From Sphingomonas sp. (GTDB taxonomy: Bacteria; Pseudomonadota; Alphaproteobacteria; Sphingomonadales; Sphingomonadaceae), in NCBI RefSeq assembly GCF_029239295.1, contig NZ_JAQZBC010000004.1:124001-188000 (forward strand): 64,000 nucleotides of DNA. The letters run 5' to 3'. Positions within the stretch are counted from its first letter, which is position 1, and each line of letters opens with the position of its first letter. Below are positions 1 through 8,737 of the stretch, piece by piece. A model generated the notes under the pieces. The model had not been told where the DNA came from. It saw only the letters and a list, made by a program, of their open reading frames with translations, and ran no database searches. The position numbers were made by a program, and so were the translations under genes.

Positions 1-74
1 CCAAGGCGGAGGCGGCAGAGATCGCGCTGCTGCGCGAAATCCGTGACGAGTTAAAGGCGCGGCCGCTCGCCTGA
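1..74 (+). CDS. mscL: C-terminal end of a large-conductance mechanosensitive channel (MscL-like), partial
   Basis: An open frame enters from the left edge and stops at a TGA at 72-74. The last residues include IALLREIRDELKARPLA, which matches the charged C-terminal helix of MscL (a pattern of E, LL, EIRD, L). In that family this helix bundles in the cytoplasm below the pore. Only about 23 residues are present, so the call rests on this short motif alone, and the pore-forming part lies outside the window. Confidence 0.5.
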   Translation, partial: KAEAAEIALLREIRDELKARPLA

Positions 75-110
75 CGCGCAACGGCCAGTAGAGGAGGAGC
101 GTACCGCCGG

Positions 111-542
111 TCAGGCGGCCGCCACTTCCTCCGCAGTCGCATCGGCAAGACTGGTGCCGTCGAGGATCCGAGCGGTTTCGTCGCGTACGCGCGCCATCGC
201 ATGCCGGATCGCACAATCCGCCTCGCTCTTGCAGTCCTTGCACGGGCGATAAGCGGTGCGGCTGACGCAGGGCACGAGCGCAAGCGGCCCTTCGATCACG
301 CGGATGATTTCACCCAGCGAGATAAGGTGTGCCGGCCGCGCGAGCATATAGCCGCCCATCTTGCCGCGATGGCTGTGGAGCAGGCCGGCGTCGCGCAGAT
401 CGGCGAGGATCAGTTCCAGGAATTTGCGCGGCACATTGGCTTCCACCGCAATGCGATTCATCGGCACCGGAGGCCCGCCAGCCGGTGTCGTCGCCAGGAA
501 AATCATCGAACGGAGGCCGTAACGGGAACGCTGGGTAAGCAT
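111..542 (-). CDS. Rrf2-family transcriptional regulator, probable Fe-S cluster protein
   Basis: This 143-residue protein has the N-terminal winged helix of Rrf2/IscR proteins (MLTQRSRYGLRSMIFLA, then IAVEANVPRKFLELILADLR and the wing GKMGGYMLA). A cysteine group follows at residues 92, 101, 104 and 110. In this family such cysteines bind a [2Fe-2S] cluster that senses iron-sulfur, nitric oxide or redox state. It is transcribed away from ssrA as a single gene, with no isc or suf genes nearby, so the targets cannot be told. The cysteine spacing is not exactly that of IscR (three Cys within about 13 residues), so I do not name it IscR. Confidence 0.88.
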   Translation of the reverse strand: MLTQRSRYGLRSMIFLATTPAGGPPVPMNRIAVEANVPRKFLELILADLRDAGLLHSHRGKMGGYMLARPAHLISLGEIIRVIEGPLALVPCVSRTAYRPCKDCKSEADCAIRHAMARVRDETARILDGTSLADATAEEVAAA

Positions 543-619
543 GATACCCTGTTATATGCACCCGCATTATGGCGACCGAAAGGCGCCTCTTCCAACTTTC
601 TGCCGAGTCACCTATATAG

Positions 620-980
620 GCCGGGCTCGCGGGGCTTGCCCCACGGCTATGGCGATAAACGCCGGTGAAAAATAGGCACAGCGGACCCGGGGGCAGTACC
701 CGGCGGCTCCACCATCGCAGTTGCTTTCAGCAACCGCGTTGACGGGGCCGAACCAGGATCGACGTGTGTTGAAAAGCGCTGGCTTTTGCTCGGAATGGGA
801 CCACCGTGACGGCCCATACACAAGTGCCAACGATAACGAAGCACTCGCGATTGCGGCGTAACCTGACGGCTTAACGGCCTAAGGTTATACCAAAATAGCG
901 CGGTTGGACCGCACCGGGCAACAGAAGCGGATTCCAGCGGCACGGGGAGCGCCGGGCAACAGAAGCTCCCCACCCGGCCT
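620..980 (+). ncRNA. ssrA: tmRNA (ssrA), circularly permuted two-piece alphaproteobacterial form
   Basis: The 3' tRNA-like half comes first in the gene. It has a T-arm stem 687-691/699-703 with a 7-nt loop and the acceptor strand CGGCTCC at 704-710, then A and CCA to 714. The 5' half follows after about 29 nt of spacer, starting GGGGCCG at 744-750. The two strands pair fully, including a G-U at the third pair, the alanyl-tRNA synthetase identity element. A tag frame lies at 826-861. Two copies of the 15-nt string CCGGGCAACAGAAGC (914-928 and 952-966) sit in what should be the pseudoknot region. The outer ends are estimates. tmRNA rescues stalled ribosomes and tags their products for degradation. 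Confidence 0.93.
826..861 (+). other. tmRNA proteolysis-tag reading frame
   Basis: The frame GCC AAC GAT AAC GAA ... TAA encodes ANDNEALAIAA. After the alanine carried by tmRNA itself, the tag would read A-ANDNEALAIAA. The Ala-Ala end is the usual signal for ClpXP and related proteases, and the AND(N/E) start is typical of proteobacterial tags. It lies about 76 nt after the mature 5' end of the coding half, where the resume codon is expected. Confidence 0.92.
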
Positions 981-1087
981 TTGATCTTCTGAGAGCGCGC
1001 CTGTTTCGGCATCCTGCCGATGATGGCGCCTGCCGCTCCACGCTGCCTTGACCTTGCCATTGCCACGATCGCGCGCAAATAGGCGAC

Positions 1088-1768
1088 ATGGCGAGCACCA
1101 GCGTACCCGGCCATCCGTCCGCCCACCGCGCCGCTATCGGTGCTGCGGTGGCCGCGCGATTGGAGGCTGATCCCCGTTCCATTCGTCTGCCGAGCGACCA
1201 GGCGGCGGCGTGGAAGATCCCGAATTATCTGGACGTGGCGACGTGCAAGCGCCTTGTTGCGATGATCGATACCAATCGGCGACCGTCGACGCTGTTGTCC
1301 GACAATGGCAACAGTTCGTTCCGGACCTCCGAAAGTTGCGACATGAACCGCCGTTCGCCGGAGATCGAGCCGATCGACGTCGGGCTGGCTGAGTTGCTCG
1401 GCATCGAGCCTGCCTGGGGCGAAACCATGCAAGGACAGCGCTACGCACCCGGGCAGTATTTCAAGGCGCATCACGACTATTTCCATGAGGGCGAGAGCTA
1501 TTGGCCGTCGATGAAGGCCTCCGGTGGCCAGCGCGTCTGGACGGCGATGATCTTTCTCAACGATGTGGAGGAAGGGGGCGCGACGTGGTTCCCGCAGGCT
1601 GGCGTGCGCGTGAAGCCCAAGCGGGGAACATTGCTGGCCTGGAACAACATGAAGCCAGACGGCAGCCCCAATACGGCAACGCTGCACGAAGGCACTTCCG
1701 TATCCGAAGGGGTCAAGTACATCATCACGAAGTGGTTTCGCGAAGCGCCGTGGACACCCGCGGTTTGA
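1088..1768 (+). CDS. 2-oxoglutarate/Fe(II)-dependent oxygenase, prolyl 4-hydroxylase-like
   Basis: This 226-residue protein has a C-terminal P4Hc double-stranded beta-helix domain. The iron-binding set is visible as the HxD pair in FKAHHDYF and the distal His in ATLHEGTSV. The Lys in GVKYIITKWFR is the residue expected to hold the 2-oxoglutarate carboxylate. Proteins of this type hydroxylate prolyl or other residues using O2, Fe(II) and 2-oxoglutarate. The first 50 residues are Ala/His-rich with no secretion signal, so it is probably cytoplasmic. It ends 4 nt before recJ and may be co-transcribed with it. The protein substrate is unknown. Confidence 0.85.
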   Translation: MASTSVPGHPSAHRAAIGAAVAARLEADPRSIRLPSDQAAAWKIPNYLDVATCKRLVAMIDTNRRPSTLLSDNGNSSFRTSESCDMNRRSPEIEPIDVGLAELLGIEPAWGETMQGQRYAPGQYFKAHHDYFHEGESYWPSMKASGGQRVWTAMIFLNDVEEGGATWFPQAGVRVKPKRGTLLAWNNMKPDGSPNTATLHEGTSVSEGVKYIITKWFREAPWTPAV

Positions 1769-1772
1769 CCCG

Positions 1773-3518
1773 ATGAGGCATGTATTGGACGTCGAGCGGT
1801 CGATCCTTGGCCAGCCCTGGCGCTGGCGGGCCACCGCGGCCGAGGATCTTGCCCCGACCGATCTGGTGACTCAGTTGCTGCTGGCCCGCGGGTGCCCACC
1901 GGAAGCACTGGATGATCATCGCGCGCCGTCGATCCGCGCGTTCATGCCCGATCCGTCGATCTTCCGCGACATGGATACCGCTGCCGAGCGCGTTGCGGAT
2001 GCCATCGAGCGATCGGAGAAGATCGCGGTCTTCGGTGATTATGACGTGGACGGCGCCACGTCGTCCGCGCTGTTGGTTTTGTTGCTGCGGCAACTGGGTG
2101 TCGAGGCACGCGTCTACATCCCCGACCGGATGACTGAGGGCTATGGCCCGACGGTTGCCGCGATGACACGGCTTGCACAGGAAGGCGCTTCGCTGATCGT
2201 CACCGTCGATTGCGGGGCGCAGGCGTTCGACGCGCTGGCGGCTGCTCACGAGGCGCCAGTCGACGTCATTGTTGTCGATCACCATCAATGTTCGAGTGAG
2301 CTGCCGCTGGCGCATGCCGTGGTGAACCCCAACCGGCTCGACGAGGGGGAGGGCGCCGCCCACGGGCATCTGGCAGCCGTGGGTGTTGCCTTCCTGCTTG
2401 GCGCAGCGCTCCTCCGGGTTCTGCGCGGGCGGGGATTTTTCCGCGGACGTGAGGAGCCGCGTCTGCTCGACCTGCTGGATCTCGTCGCTCTCGGGACGGT
2501 GGCGGACGTTGCGCAGCTCCGCGGCTTGAACCGAGCCTTCGTCGCGCAGGGCCTGAAGGTTATGGCGGGGCGCCGCAATATCGGCCTTGCCGCGTTGATC
2601 GAAGCGTCCCGTTTGACGCGCGCGCCCACGGCGACGGATCTCGGCTTCGCGCTCGGGCCGAGGATCAATGCCGGCGGCCGCGTTGGACAGGCCGATCTGG
2701 GCGTCCGCTTGCTGACCACCACCGACCCCGCCGAAGCCCGTGCGATCGCTGCCGAGCTCGATCGCCTGAACGAAGAACGCCGCGCAATTGAGGCGGCTGT
2801 TCAGGCAGAGGCGGAGACGATGAGCGCGGCGGGGCGTAGCATGACTGTCGTCGCTGGCCGCGGCTGGCACCCGGGCGTGATCGGGATCGTGGCCGGTCGG
2901 CTGAAGGAGAAGCTGGCTCAGCCGGCAATCGTCATCGCGATCGATGAACATGGGGTGGGCAAGGGGTCCGGACGATCAATCACCGGTGTTGACCTCGGCC
3001 AGGCCATTCATGCGGCCAAGGAAGCCGGCCTGATCGTTGCCGGTGGCGGCCACGCCATGGCGGCGGGGCTGACGATCGCCGCAGACAAGATACAGGCGTT
3101 CGCCGACTTCCTCGAAGAGTTGCTGCGCGACCGTATAGCGGCTGCTGTTGCGGACCGCGCGCTGCTGATCGATTCCGTTCATGCACCCGGTGGTGTGACG
3201 CCGGACCTGGTCAACGCGCTCGAGGTCGGCGGCCCCTACGGTGCCGGCTGGCCAAGTCCGCGGGTCGCCATCGGCCGTGTTCGTGCGGTCCGCGTTGACG
3301 TCGTCGGTAACGGTCACGTTCGAGCGATCGTCGCGGGGGATGATGGGCGCAGCCTAAAGGCGATGGCCTTTCGCGCGGCCGATACGCCGCTGGGCGCGGC
3401 GCTTCTTGGCGCGGCATCACACCGGCGGCTATGGCTCGCTGGCCGCGCCAAGGTGGATGACTGGGCTCAGCGACCGGCAGCCGAATTGCATATTGATGAT
3501 GCGGCATGGGCAGATTGA
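1773..3518 (+). CDS. recJ: Single-stranded-DNA-specific exonuclease RecJ
   Basis: This 581-residue protein is full length for RecJ. The DHH phosphoesterase motifs are intact: GDYDVDGA (Asp89, 91, 93), TVDCGAQ near 147 and VVDHHQC (DHH at 169-171). They are followed by GTVADVAQL and the DHHA1 stretch with GRGWHPGVIGIVAGRL and GSGRS. The Asp/His residues bind two Mn/Mg ions for 5'-3' degradation of single-stranded DNA in recombination and mismatch repair. The ATG is 4 nt after the oxygenase stop. The tRNA-Glu gene follows on the same strand. Confidence 0.97.
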   Translation: MRHVLDVERSILGQPWRWRATAAEDLAPTDLVTQLLLARGCPPEALDDHRAPSIRAFMPDPSIFRDMDTAAERVADAIERSEKIAVFGDYDVDGATSSALLVLLLRQLGVEARVYIPDRMTEGYGPTVAAMTRLAQEGASLIVTVDCGAQAFDALAAAHEAPVDVIVVDHHQCSSELPLAHAVVNPNRLDEGEGAAHGHLAAVGVAFLLGAALLRVLRGRGFFRGREEPRLLDLLDLVALGTVADVAQLRGLNRAFVAQGLKVMAGRRNIGLAALIEASRLTRAPTATDLGFALGPRINAGGRVGQADLGVRLLTTTDPAEARAIAAELDRLNEERRAIEAAVQAEAETMSAAGRSMTVVAGRGWHPGVIGIVAGRLKEKLAQPAIVIAIDEHGVGKGSGRSITGVDLGQAIHAAKEAGLIVAGGGHAMAAGLTIAADKIQAFADFLEELLRDRIAAAVADRALLIDSVHAPGGVTPDLVNALEVGGPYGAGWPSPRVAIGRVRAVRVDVVGNGHVRAIVAGDDGRSLKAMAFRAADTPLGAALLGAASHRRLWLAGRAKVDDWAQRPAAELHIDDAAWAD

Positions 3519-3569
3519 TGAAAGCGGGCGTTGACAGCCGGCTTTTGCCCATCTAGCAGCCCCCTCGCT

Positions 3570-3644
3570 GGCCCCTTCGTCTAGTGGTTAGGACGCGGCC
3601 CTTTCACGGCTGAAACACGGGTTCGAGTCCCGTAGGGGTCACCA
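3570..3644 (+). tRNA. tRNA-Glu (anticodon UUC)
   Basis: The cloverleaf can be read directly. The acceptor strands GGCCCCT and AGGGGTC pair (one G-U) and the CCA end is encoded at 3642-3644. The D-arm carries TAGTGGTTAGGA, the anticodon loop is CTTTCAC with UUC at 3603-3605, and the T-arm is CGGG-TTCGAGT-CCCG. It stands alone between recJ and a dehydrogenase gene, with no integrase or repeated 3' end nearby to suggest use as an attachment site. Confidence 0.97.
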
Positions 3645-3699
3645 GCTATAAAGCCCGCTTCGCCGGACTGGCGCCATGATGGGCGTCAGGAGAGGCGAT

Positions 3700-4455
3700 A
3701 TGAGTTTCGATCTCACGGGGCGCACGGCGCTGATAACAGGCGCGTCTTCGGGTCTGGGCGCCCATTTCGCTGAAATCTTCGTTGCTGCCGGGGCACGCGT
3801 CGTCATTTGCGCGCGCCGCGTTGACCGCGTGCGCGAGCTGGCTGATCGACTGGGTGACCGCGCACTCCCGGTGGCGATCGATGTCGTCGACGAGCAATCC
3901 ATCGCGTCGGCCTATGATGCGGCAGGGGCCCATTTCGGACCGATCGACACGGTCGTCGCCAACGCTGGCGTCGCCAACGGCGGCAGGGCGATCGACATCG
4001 ATGCGGACAAGCTGCGCCAGACGATCGACACCAACTTCACCGGCGTTCTTCTGACGGCGCGCGAAGGTGCGCGGCGGATGATCGCTGCGGGGTCGCGCGA
4101 GAGCGGACGCGGGCGCATCGTCCTGATCGGGTCAATCACCGCGCATGTCACAGGGCATGGCGATAGTGCCTATGCGGCTTCCAAGGCGGCGGTTGCGCAT
4201 CTGGGGCGCAATCTGGCGCGTGAATGGGTGCGGCTTGGCATCAATGTGAACGTGCTTCAGCCCGGCTATATCCAGACCGAGATCGCGGGCGACTGGTTCG
4301 ACACGGAAGGCGGCGCAAAGCAGGTGGCTAGCTGGCATCGTCGTCGCTTCATGCCGATCGACGTGCTCGATCCCCAGCTTCTCTATTTCGCCTCGGACGC
4401 CAGCGCGATGGTGACGGGATCGGTGATCGACATCGATGATGGTCAGTCGCTCTGA
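3700..4455 (+). CDS. SDR-family NAD(P)-dependent oxidoreductase
   Basis: This is a 251-residue classical short-chain dehydrogenase. The Rossmann glycine motif is GASSGLG near the N-terminus, the NAG motif is in VVANAGVANG, the catalytic Ser is in LIGSITAHV and the Tyr/Lys pair is in SAYAASKAA. I use the ATG at 3700 rather than an upstream in-frame ATG at 3676, because AGGAG lies at a good distance before 3700 and MSFDLTGRTALITG is the usual SDR start. The oxidised substrate cannot be predicted. It precedes the pxp genes by about 45 nt but is not an obvious pathway partner. Confidence 0.9.
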   Translation: MSFDLTGRTALITGASSGLGAHFAEIFVAAGARVVICARRVDRVRELADRLGDRALPVAIDVVDEQSIASAYDAAGAHFGPIDTVVANAGVANGGRAIDIDADKLRQTIDTNFTGVLLTAREGARRMIAAGSRESGRGRIVLIGSITAHVTGHGDSAYAASKAAVAHLGRNLAREWVRLGINVNVLQPGYIQTEIAGDWFDTEGGAKQVASWHRRRFMPIDVLDPQLLYFASDASAMVTGSVIDIDDGQSL

Positions 4456-4501
4456 CGCGATCAGCTTCGACATTCAGCGTCCTCGCCCTTAATTAGGGGT
4501 T

Positions 4502-5269
4502 GTGCAGACAATCGATCTCAACGCCGATCTGGGTGAAGGCTTCGGCCCTTGGTCCATGGGCGACGATGAGGCCATGCTGTCGCTGGTCACCAGTGCCAAT
4601 GTCGCCTGTGGGGGCCACGCGAGTGATCCCGAAACGATGTTTCGCACGCTGGAGATGGCTCGTGGCCGCGATGTCGTGGTCGGCGCTCATCCCAGCTATC
4701 CCGACATGGCCGGTTTCGGCCGTCGGCGACTGACTGCGACAGCCGATGAGATCAGTCGTTTTGTCGCGGCGCAGGTGGGGTCTCTGATCGCCGTTGCGGC
4801 GCTGGCGCGGCACCGCGTCCGCTATGTCAAACCGCATGGGGCGCTGGCCAACGTCGCGGCCCTGGAGCGGGACGTGGCGGTCGCCATCGCGCAGTCCATT
4901 CAGGCCGTGGACGAGCGCCTCGGTATCCTGGCCATCGCAGGCACGGCATTGGAGCGAGCGGCGCGCGAGCTTGGCCTTACCGTGTTCCGCGAAGTGTATG
5001 CCGACCGTGGCTACACGGCCGACGGGTTGCTCGTGCCGCGCGACCAGCCCGGCGCGATCATCCACGATCCAATGGAGGCAAGTGACCGGCTCCTGCGATT
5101 TCTGGATAGCGGGATGATGACCACGGTGGATGGCGGTCAGGTCGCGCTGCAGGCGGATTCGATCTGCGTTCACGGTGACAACCCGTCGGCCGTGCAGATG
5201 GCGCAGCAGATCCGGCGCGCCTTGGGTGCTCATGGCGTGACAATACAGCCGTTCCTGCGCGGCGCATGA
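4502..5269 (+). CDS. pxpA: 5-oxoprolinase subunit PxpA (LamB/YcsF family)
   Basis: This 255-residue protein starts at a GTG preceded by AGGGG. Family hallmarks are visible: DLNADLGEGFGPW at the start, NVACGGHASDP, GAHPSYPDMAGFGRR and YVKPHGALAN. PxpA works with PxpB and PxpC to hydrolyse 5-oxoproline (pyroglutamate) to L-glutamate with ATP. Pyroglutamate forms spontaneously from glutamine and N-terminal glutamyl residues. The ATGA overlap with pxpB indicates one transcript and coupled translation. Confidence 0.95.
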   Translation: MQTIDLNADLGEGFGPWSMGDDEAMLSLVTSANVACGGHASDPETMFRTLEMARGRDVVVGAHPSYPDMAGFGRRRLTATADEISRFVAAQVGSLIAVAALARHRVRYVKPHGALANVAALERDVAVAIAQSIQAVDERLGILAIAGTALERAARELGLTVFREVYADRGYTADGLLVPRDQPGAIIHDPMEASDRLLRFLDSGMMTTVDGGQVALQADSICVHGDNPSAVQMAQQIRRALGAHGVTIQPFLRGA

Positions 5270-5931
5270 GCTCGCCGGTGCTCCGACCGGCCGGCGCGGC
5301 GGCGGTGATGGCGGACTTCGGCGATGTTTTCGACGATGATGTTTATGCGCAAGTGGTGGCGCTGGATCAGGCCATCCAGGCTGCCCCTCCTGCGGGGCTG
5401 TGCGAAACTGTTCCGGCATACACCAGCCTGTTGATAGTGTTCAATCCGATCCTCACCGATCATGAAACGGTGAGCCGGCACGTGCTGCGCCTGCCGGCGA
5501 CGCCCAAGCGGCGTGCGGCGGGATCGAAGCTGCATGAGGTGCCGGTCTGTTATGACGGCGATGCGGCTCCCGACCTGGCGGCTGCGGCCCTGCAGCTGAA
5601 GATCGCGCCGGACACCTTGGTGAAGGCGCATCTGGAGGCTGAGTATCGGGTCTACATGTACGGTTTTGCGCCGGGTTATGCCTATCTCGGCGGCGTGCCG
5701 GAGAGGGTTCATCTTCCCCGCAAGGCGGCGGCGGTGCGCGGCTATCCGGTCGGCAGCGTGATGGTGGCGGGCGCCCAATGCCTGATAACGACGCTGCCGA
5801 TGCCGACCGGTTGGTGGGTGATCGGACGTACACCGTTGCGCGTGCTCGACCCGACAGCTGACCGCCCGTTCCTGTTCGATCCCGGAGATCGGGTGCGTTT
5901 TACACGCGTCGGCGCGGAGGCGCTGGCGTGA
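5266..5931 (+). CDS. pxpB: 5-oxoprolinase subunit PxpB (KipI-like carboxyltransferase domain)
   Basis: This 221-residue protein overlaps pxpA by 4 nt. The motif YRVYMYGFAPGYAYLGGVPE, the PRK that follows shortly and the GSVMVAGAQCLI stretch are typical of the AHS1/KipI family, the first half of the allophanate-hydrolase-like carboxyltransferase. It forms the PxpBC part of the ATP-dependent 5-oxoprolinase. The Bacillus homologue KipI was first described as a kinase inhibitor, but the pxpABC order here supports the enzyme role. Confidence 0.93.
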   Translation: MSSPVLRPAGAAAVMADFGDVFDDDVYAQVVALDQAIQAAPPAGLCETVPAYTSLLIVFNPILTDHETVSRHVLRLPATPKRRAAGSKLHEVPVCYDGDAAPDLAAAALQLKIAPDTLVKAHLEAEYRVYMYGFAPGYAYLGGVPERVHLPRKAAAVRGYPVGSVMVAGAQCLITTLPMPTGWWVIGRTPLRVLDPTADRPFLFDPGDRVRFTRVGAEALA

Positions 5932-6926
5932 GCCGGACCTTGCTGCGGATTGTCGATGCCGGGCCGATGATAACGGTCCAGGACGCCGGGCGGCCGGGCT
6001 GGCGCCGGTTCGGGGTCCCGCCGTCGGGGCCGGTGGACCGGCGGGCGTTTGCCGCGGCGGTCGGGGCGTGCGGAGGCTCGGCCAGCGCGATCGAGCTTGC
6101 GCCGGGCGGTATGACCTTCATTTGCCAGGAGAATCCTGTTGCGATGGCAGTCACCGGCGCAGCGCGCGCCGTGGTGAACGGGGTGGATGTCGCGGGCTGG
6201 ACGATCGTCACTGTGCCGGCCGGCGCTACCTGTTCGTTGCGTATCGATGAGGGGTGCTGGGGCTATGTCAGCTTTGCCGGCCAGCTGGTGGCGCCATCAT
6301 GGCTGGGAAGTCGGTCGACCCATCTGATTGCCGGGCTGGGCGGAGGGAAGGTGAGCGCGGGCGACACGGTGGAGATTGCGGATCCGCGCGAAAACCTGGC
6401 CTCCGTCACGCTGCCGCCGGCACCGGATCGGCCGCCCGCCGGCCTGTTTCGTGCGGTGATCGGCCCCCAGCAGGCGTATTTTGGCCAGAACGCCGTTCCG
6501 CTTCTGACATCGGCCAGTTTCGTGGCGACGAGCCGCTTCGACCGGATGGGCCGGGGCATCGATGGACCGCCGCTGCGGCCGCTGCGGATCGACATGCCGA
6601 GCGGGCCAGCGGTGCGCGGCGCGTTGCAGGTGGATGGGGAGGGGCGGATCAGCCTGCTGACCGCCGACCATCAGACCACCGGGGGATATCCGCGCATCGC
6701 GGTGGTGATCGAACCCGACATTGATGCGTTGGCGCAATTGCCGTCCGGCGCGCAGGTCCGTTTCCAGATGATCAGTGCCGCAGAGGCGATCGCGGAAACA
6801 CGGGCTGCGGCGGAGCGGGAACGGATCTGGCTGGCGAAGATCGCTGCCGGGGTCAGAGAACGTCAGCCGCTGATGATGGCCAACCTGGCCGATGGCACGG
6901 CGGTGGGACCTGGCACCGGCCGCTAG
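5928..6926 (+). CDS. pxpC: 5-oxoprolinase subunit PxpC (biotin-dependent carboxyltransferase-like)
   Basis: This 332-residue protein starts at a GTG overlapping the end of pxpB by 4 nt. The signature VQDAGRPGWRRFGVPPSGPVD near the N-terminus, ITVQ-type strands and DHQTTGGYPRIAVV near 245 identify the AHS2/KipA family. It completes the PxpABC enzyme. The C-terminus is followed at once by a GC-rich hairpin (6926-6952) and then by the convergent grpE gene. Confidence 0.93.
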   Translation: MSRTLLRIVDAGPMITVQDAGRPGWRRFGVPPSGPVDRRAFAAAVGACGGSASAIELAPGGMTFICQENPVAMAVTGAARAVVNGVDVAGWTIVTVPAGATCSLRIDEGCWGYVSFAGQLVAPSWLGSRSTHLIAGLGGGKVSAGDTVEIADPRENLASVTLPPAPDRPPAGLFRAVIGPQQAYFGQNAVPLLTSASFVATSRFDRMGRGIDGPPLRPLRIDMPSGPAVRGALQVDGEGRISLLTADHQTTGGYPRIAVVIEPDIDALAQLPSGAQVRFQMISAAEAIAETRAAAERERIWLAKIAAGVRERQPLMMANLADGTAVGPGTGR

Positions 6927-6952
6927 CGGCCCGCCCGATCGGGGCAGGCCGC
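6926..6952. terminator. GC-rich hairpin between convergent pxpC and grpE
   Basis: The arms GCGGCCCGCC (6926-6935) and GGCAGGCCGC (6943-6952) pair at 9 of 10 positions around a 7-nt loop. It lies exactly between two converging genes, so it may stop transcription from both sides. No clear run of T follows, so an intrinsic terminator is only suggested. Confidence 0.45.
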
Positions 6953-6965
6953 GCGGTTGGAGAGT

Positions 6966-7541
6966 TCAGGCCGGCTTCTTGGCGACGCCGACCAGCGAGG
7001 GGCGAAGCAGGCGATCGCGGATCATCCAGCCGGACTGCATTTCCTGCACGATCGTGCCCGGTTCGGCGTCCGACGGAACTTCCATCATCGCCTGATGGCG
7101 ATTGGGATCGAGCGGCTGGCCCATCGCGTCGATGCGGCTGAGACCGTTGCGCTGGAACACGTTCACCAGCTCACGCCCGGTCGCCTCCAGTCCGGCAATC
7201 AGTCCCTTCACCCGATCATCCTCACGCAGGTCGGCAGGAATTGCTGCCAGCGCGCGCTCGAGGTTGTCGTTGACGCTCAGGACATCGCGGGCAAAGTTCG
7301 TCGCGGCATAGGCGCGGGCGTCGGCCACGTCCTTTTCCGCCCGGCGGCGCACGTTCTGAATTTCGGCCTGTGCATACAGCGTCTGCTGCTTCGCCTCCGC
7401 CAGTTGGTTCTCCAACTCCGCCGTGCGGTCATGCTCGGCGACTTCCGGCGCCTGCGCAGCGGTCTCGTCGCGCAGATCGTCGGCCGGCGGGGTGCTTTGC
7501 GTGTCGGTCATCATTTCCCTGTCATCATTCTGGCTGCTCAA
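6966..7541 (-). CDS. grpE: Nucleotide exchange factor GrpE
   Basis: This 191-residue protein has the normal GrpE layout: an acidic, disordered N-terminus, a long helix (LENQLAEAKQQTLYAQAEIQNVRRRAEKD read in two parts), and a C-terminal beta domain with PNRHQAMMEVP and GTIVQEMQSGWMIRDRLLRPS. GrpE opens DnaK to release ADP during protein refolding. It overlaps the end of hrcA by 4 nt, so the two are translated from one heat-shock message. No dnaK/dnaJ genes are in the window. Confidence 0.97.
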   Translation of the reverse strand: MSSQNDDREMMTDTQSTPPADDLRDETAAQAPEVAEHDRTAELENQLAEAKQQTLYAQAEIQNVRRRAEKDVADARAYAATNFARDVLSVNDNLERALAAIPADLREDDRVKGLIAGLEATGRELVNVFQRNGLSRIDAMGQPLDPNRHQAMMEVPSDAEPGTIVQEMQSGWMIRDRLLRPSLVGVAKKPA

Positions 7542-8581
7542 CCCATCAGGCGAGCGAGCGTTGCTGCCGTGAAATCCACCATGGGCACGACGCGGGCGTA
7601 GTTCAACCGCGTGGGCCCGATCACGCCCACCACGCCGACCACCCGTCCGTCGCTGCCGCGGAACGGCTTTGCGATCACCGAGGAGCCGGAAAGGGCGAAA
7701 AGCTTGTTCTCGGCGCCGATAAAGATGCGCGTCGCATCGCCGGCGCGCGCGGAATCGAGCAGGGCCGCGATTTCCTGCTTCCCGTCGAGATCATCCAGCA
7801 GATCGCGCACCCGATCGAGATCCGCCGCCGCCGCATCGTCGAGCAATCGGCCCTGGCCACGCACGATCAGCACTGGTCGGCGCCCGCCATCTTCGCTCCA
7901 GACGGCGATCCCGCGTTCGATCAGCGTACGGGCCGCGCTATCAAGTGCGGCGCGATCGCGCGCCAGTTCCTGCTCGATCCGCCCGCGCGCTGCCGCCAGC
8001 GTCAGGCCGGACAGCGTCGCCGACATGTAATTGCCCGCCTCGATCAGGGCCGAGGCGCCCACGCCCGGCGGGAGTTCCAGCACGCGGTTTTCCACCGCGC
8101 CGTCTTCGCTGACGAGGACGGCCAGCGCCTGACCATGCGAGAGCGGGACGAAGCCGATCGAGCGCAGCACCTGCTCACGCTTGGGCACCATTACCAGCCC
8201 GGCGCACGCCGACAGGCCGGAGAGGGCGGCGGTAGTAGCGGCCAATGCCTCTTCCACCGGGCCGCCCAGCCCGGCGCGCGCCTCGATCGTCGCGCGTTCC
8301 TCCGCTGACGGTTCCAGCGACTGCATCATGCCATCGACAAAGAGACGCAGGCCAAGGTCGGTCGGCATTCGGCCGGCGGAGGTATGCGGCGAGGCGAGCA
8401 GCCCTGCCTCCTCAAGTTGGGCGAGGACGCTGCGAATGGAGGCCGGCGACAGGTTGAGGCCAGCCTGGGCCAGCGTTTTGGAGCCGACCGGCTGCCCGTT
8501 ATGCAGGTAGCCGTCCACGACGCGACGAAAGATGTCGCGCGCGCGGTCCGACAGTTCGGTGATGGGGGGGGATGCACTCAC
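7538..8581 (-). CDS. hrcA: Heat-inducible transcription repressor HrcA
   Basis: This 347-residue protein is full length. It begins with a winged helix ([45 protein letters not shown]) and has the family motif [22 protein letters not shown]. HrcA normally binds CIRCE repeats and represses groESL or its own operon, with GroEL controlling its activity. I found no CIRCE-like TTAGCACTC repeat upstream of this copy, so it may act on a distant groESL promoter. It is divergent from rph. Confidence 0.97.
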   Translation of the reverse strand: MSASPPITELSDRARDIFRRVVDGYLHNGQPVGSKTLAQAGLNLSPASIRSVLAQLEEAGLLASPHTSAGRMPTDLGLRLFVDGMMQSLEPSAEERATIEARAGLGGPVEEALAATTAALSGLSACAGLVMVPKREQVLRSIGFVPLSHGQALAVLVSEDGAVENRVLELPPGVGASALIEAGNYMSATLSGLTLAAARGRIEQELARDRAALDSAARTLIERGIAVWSEDGGRRPVLIVRGQGRLLDDAAAADLDRVRDLLDDLDGKQEIAALLDSARAGDATRIFIGAENKLFALSGSSVIAKPFRGSDGRVVGVVGVIGPTRLNYARVVPMVDFTAATLARLMG

Positions 8582-8737
8582 ATCGTAAATCTAGGACGGA
8601 CAGGCTGGCGCGACAATTGCCAAGCGGCTACCGCGATTGCACATCAACATCCCGATGACGTTTGCCGACGGTCGCCTTCCTCCTGGAAAACAGCGCCCAT
8701 GCAGACGCCATCCGATGATCTGCGGAGTACAATGATC

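Noticed and set aside
3570..3644. tRNA-Glu as attachment site of a mobile element
   Set aside because: No integrase and no repeated 3' end of the tRNA were seen within the window.
8582..8737. CIRCE element upstream of hrcA
   Set aside because: I looked for TTAGCACTC and its inverse and did not find them.
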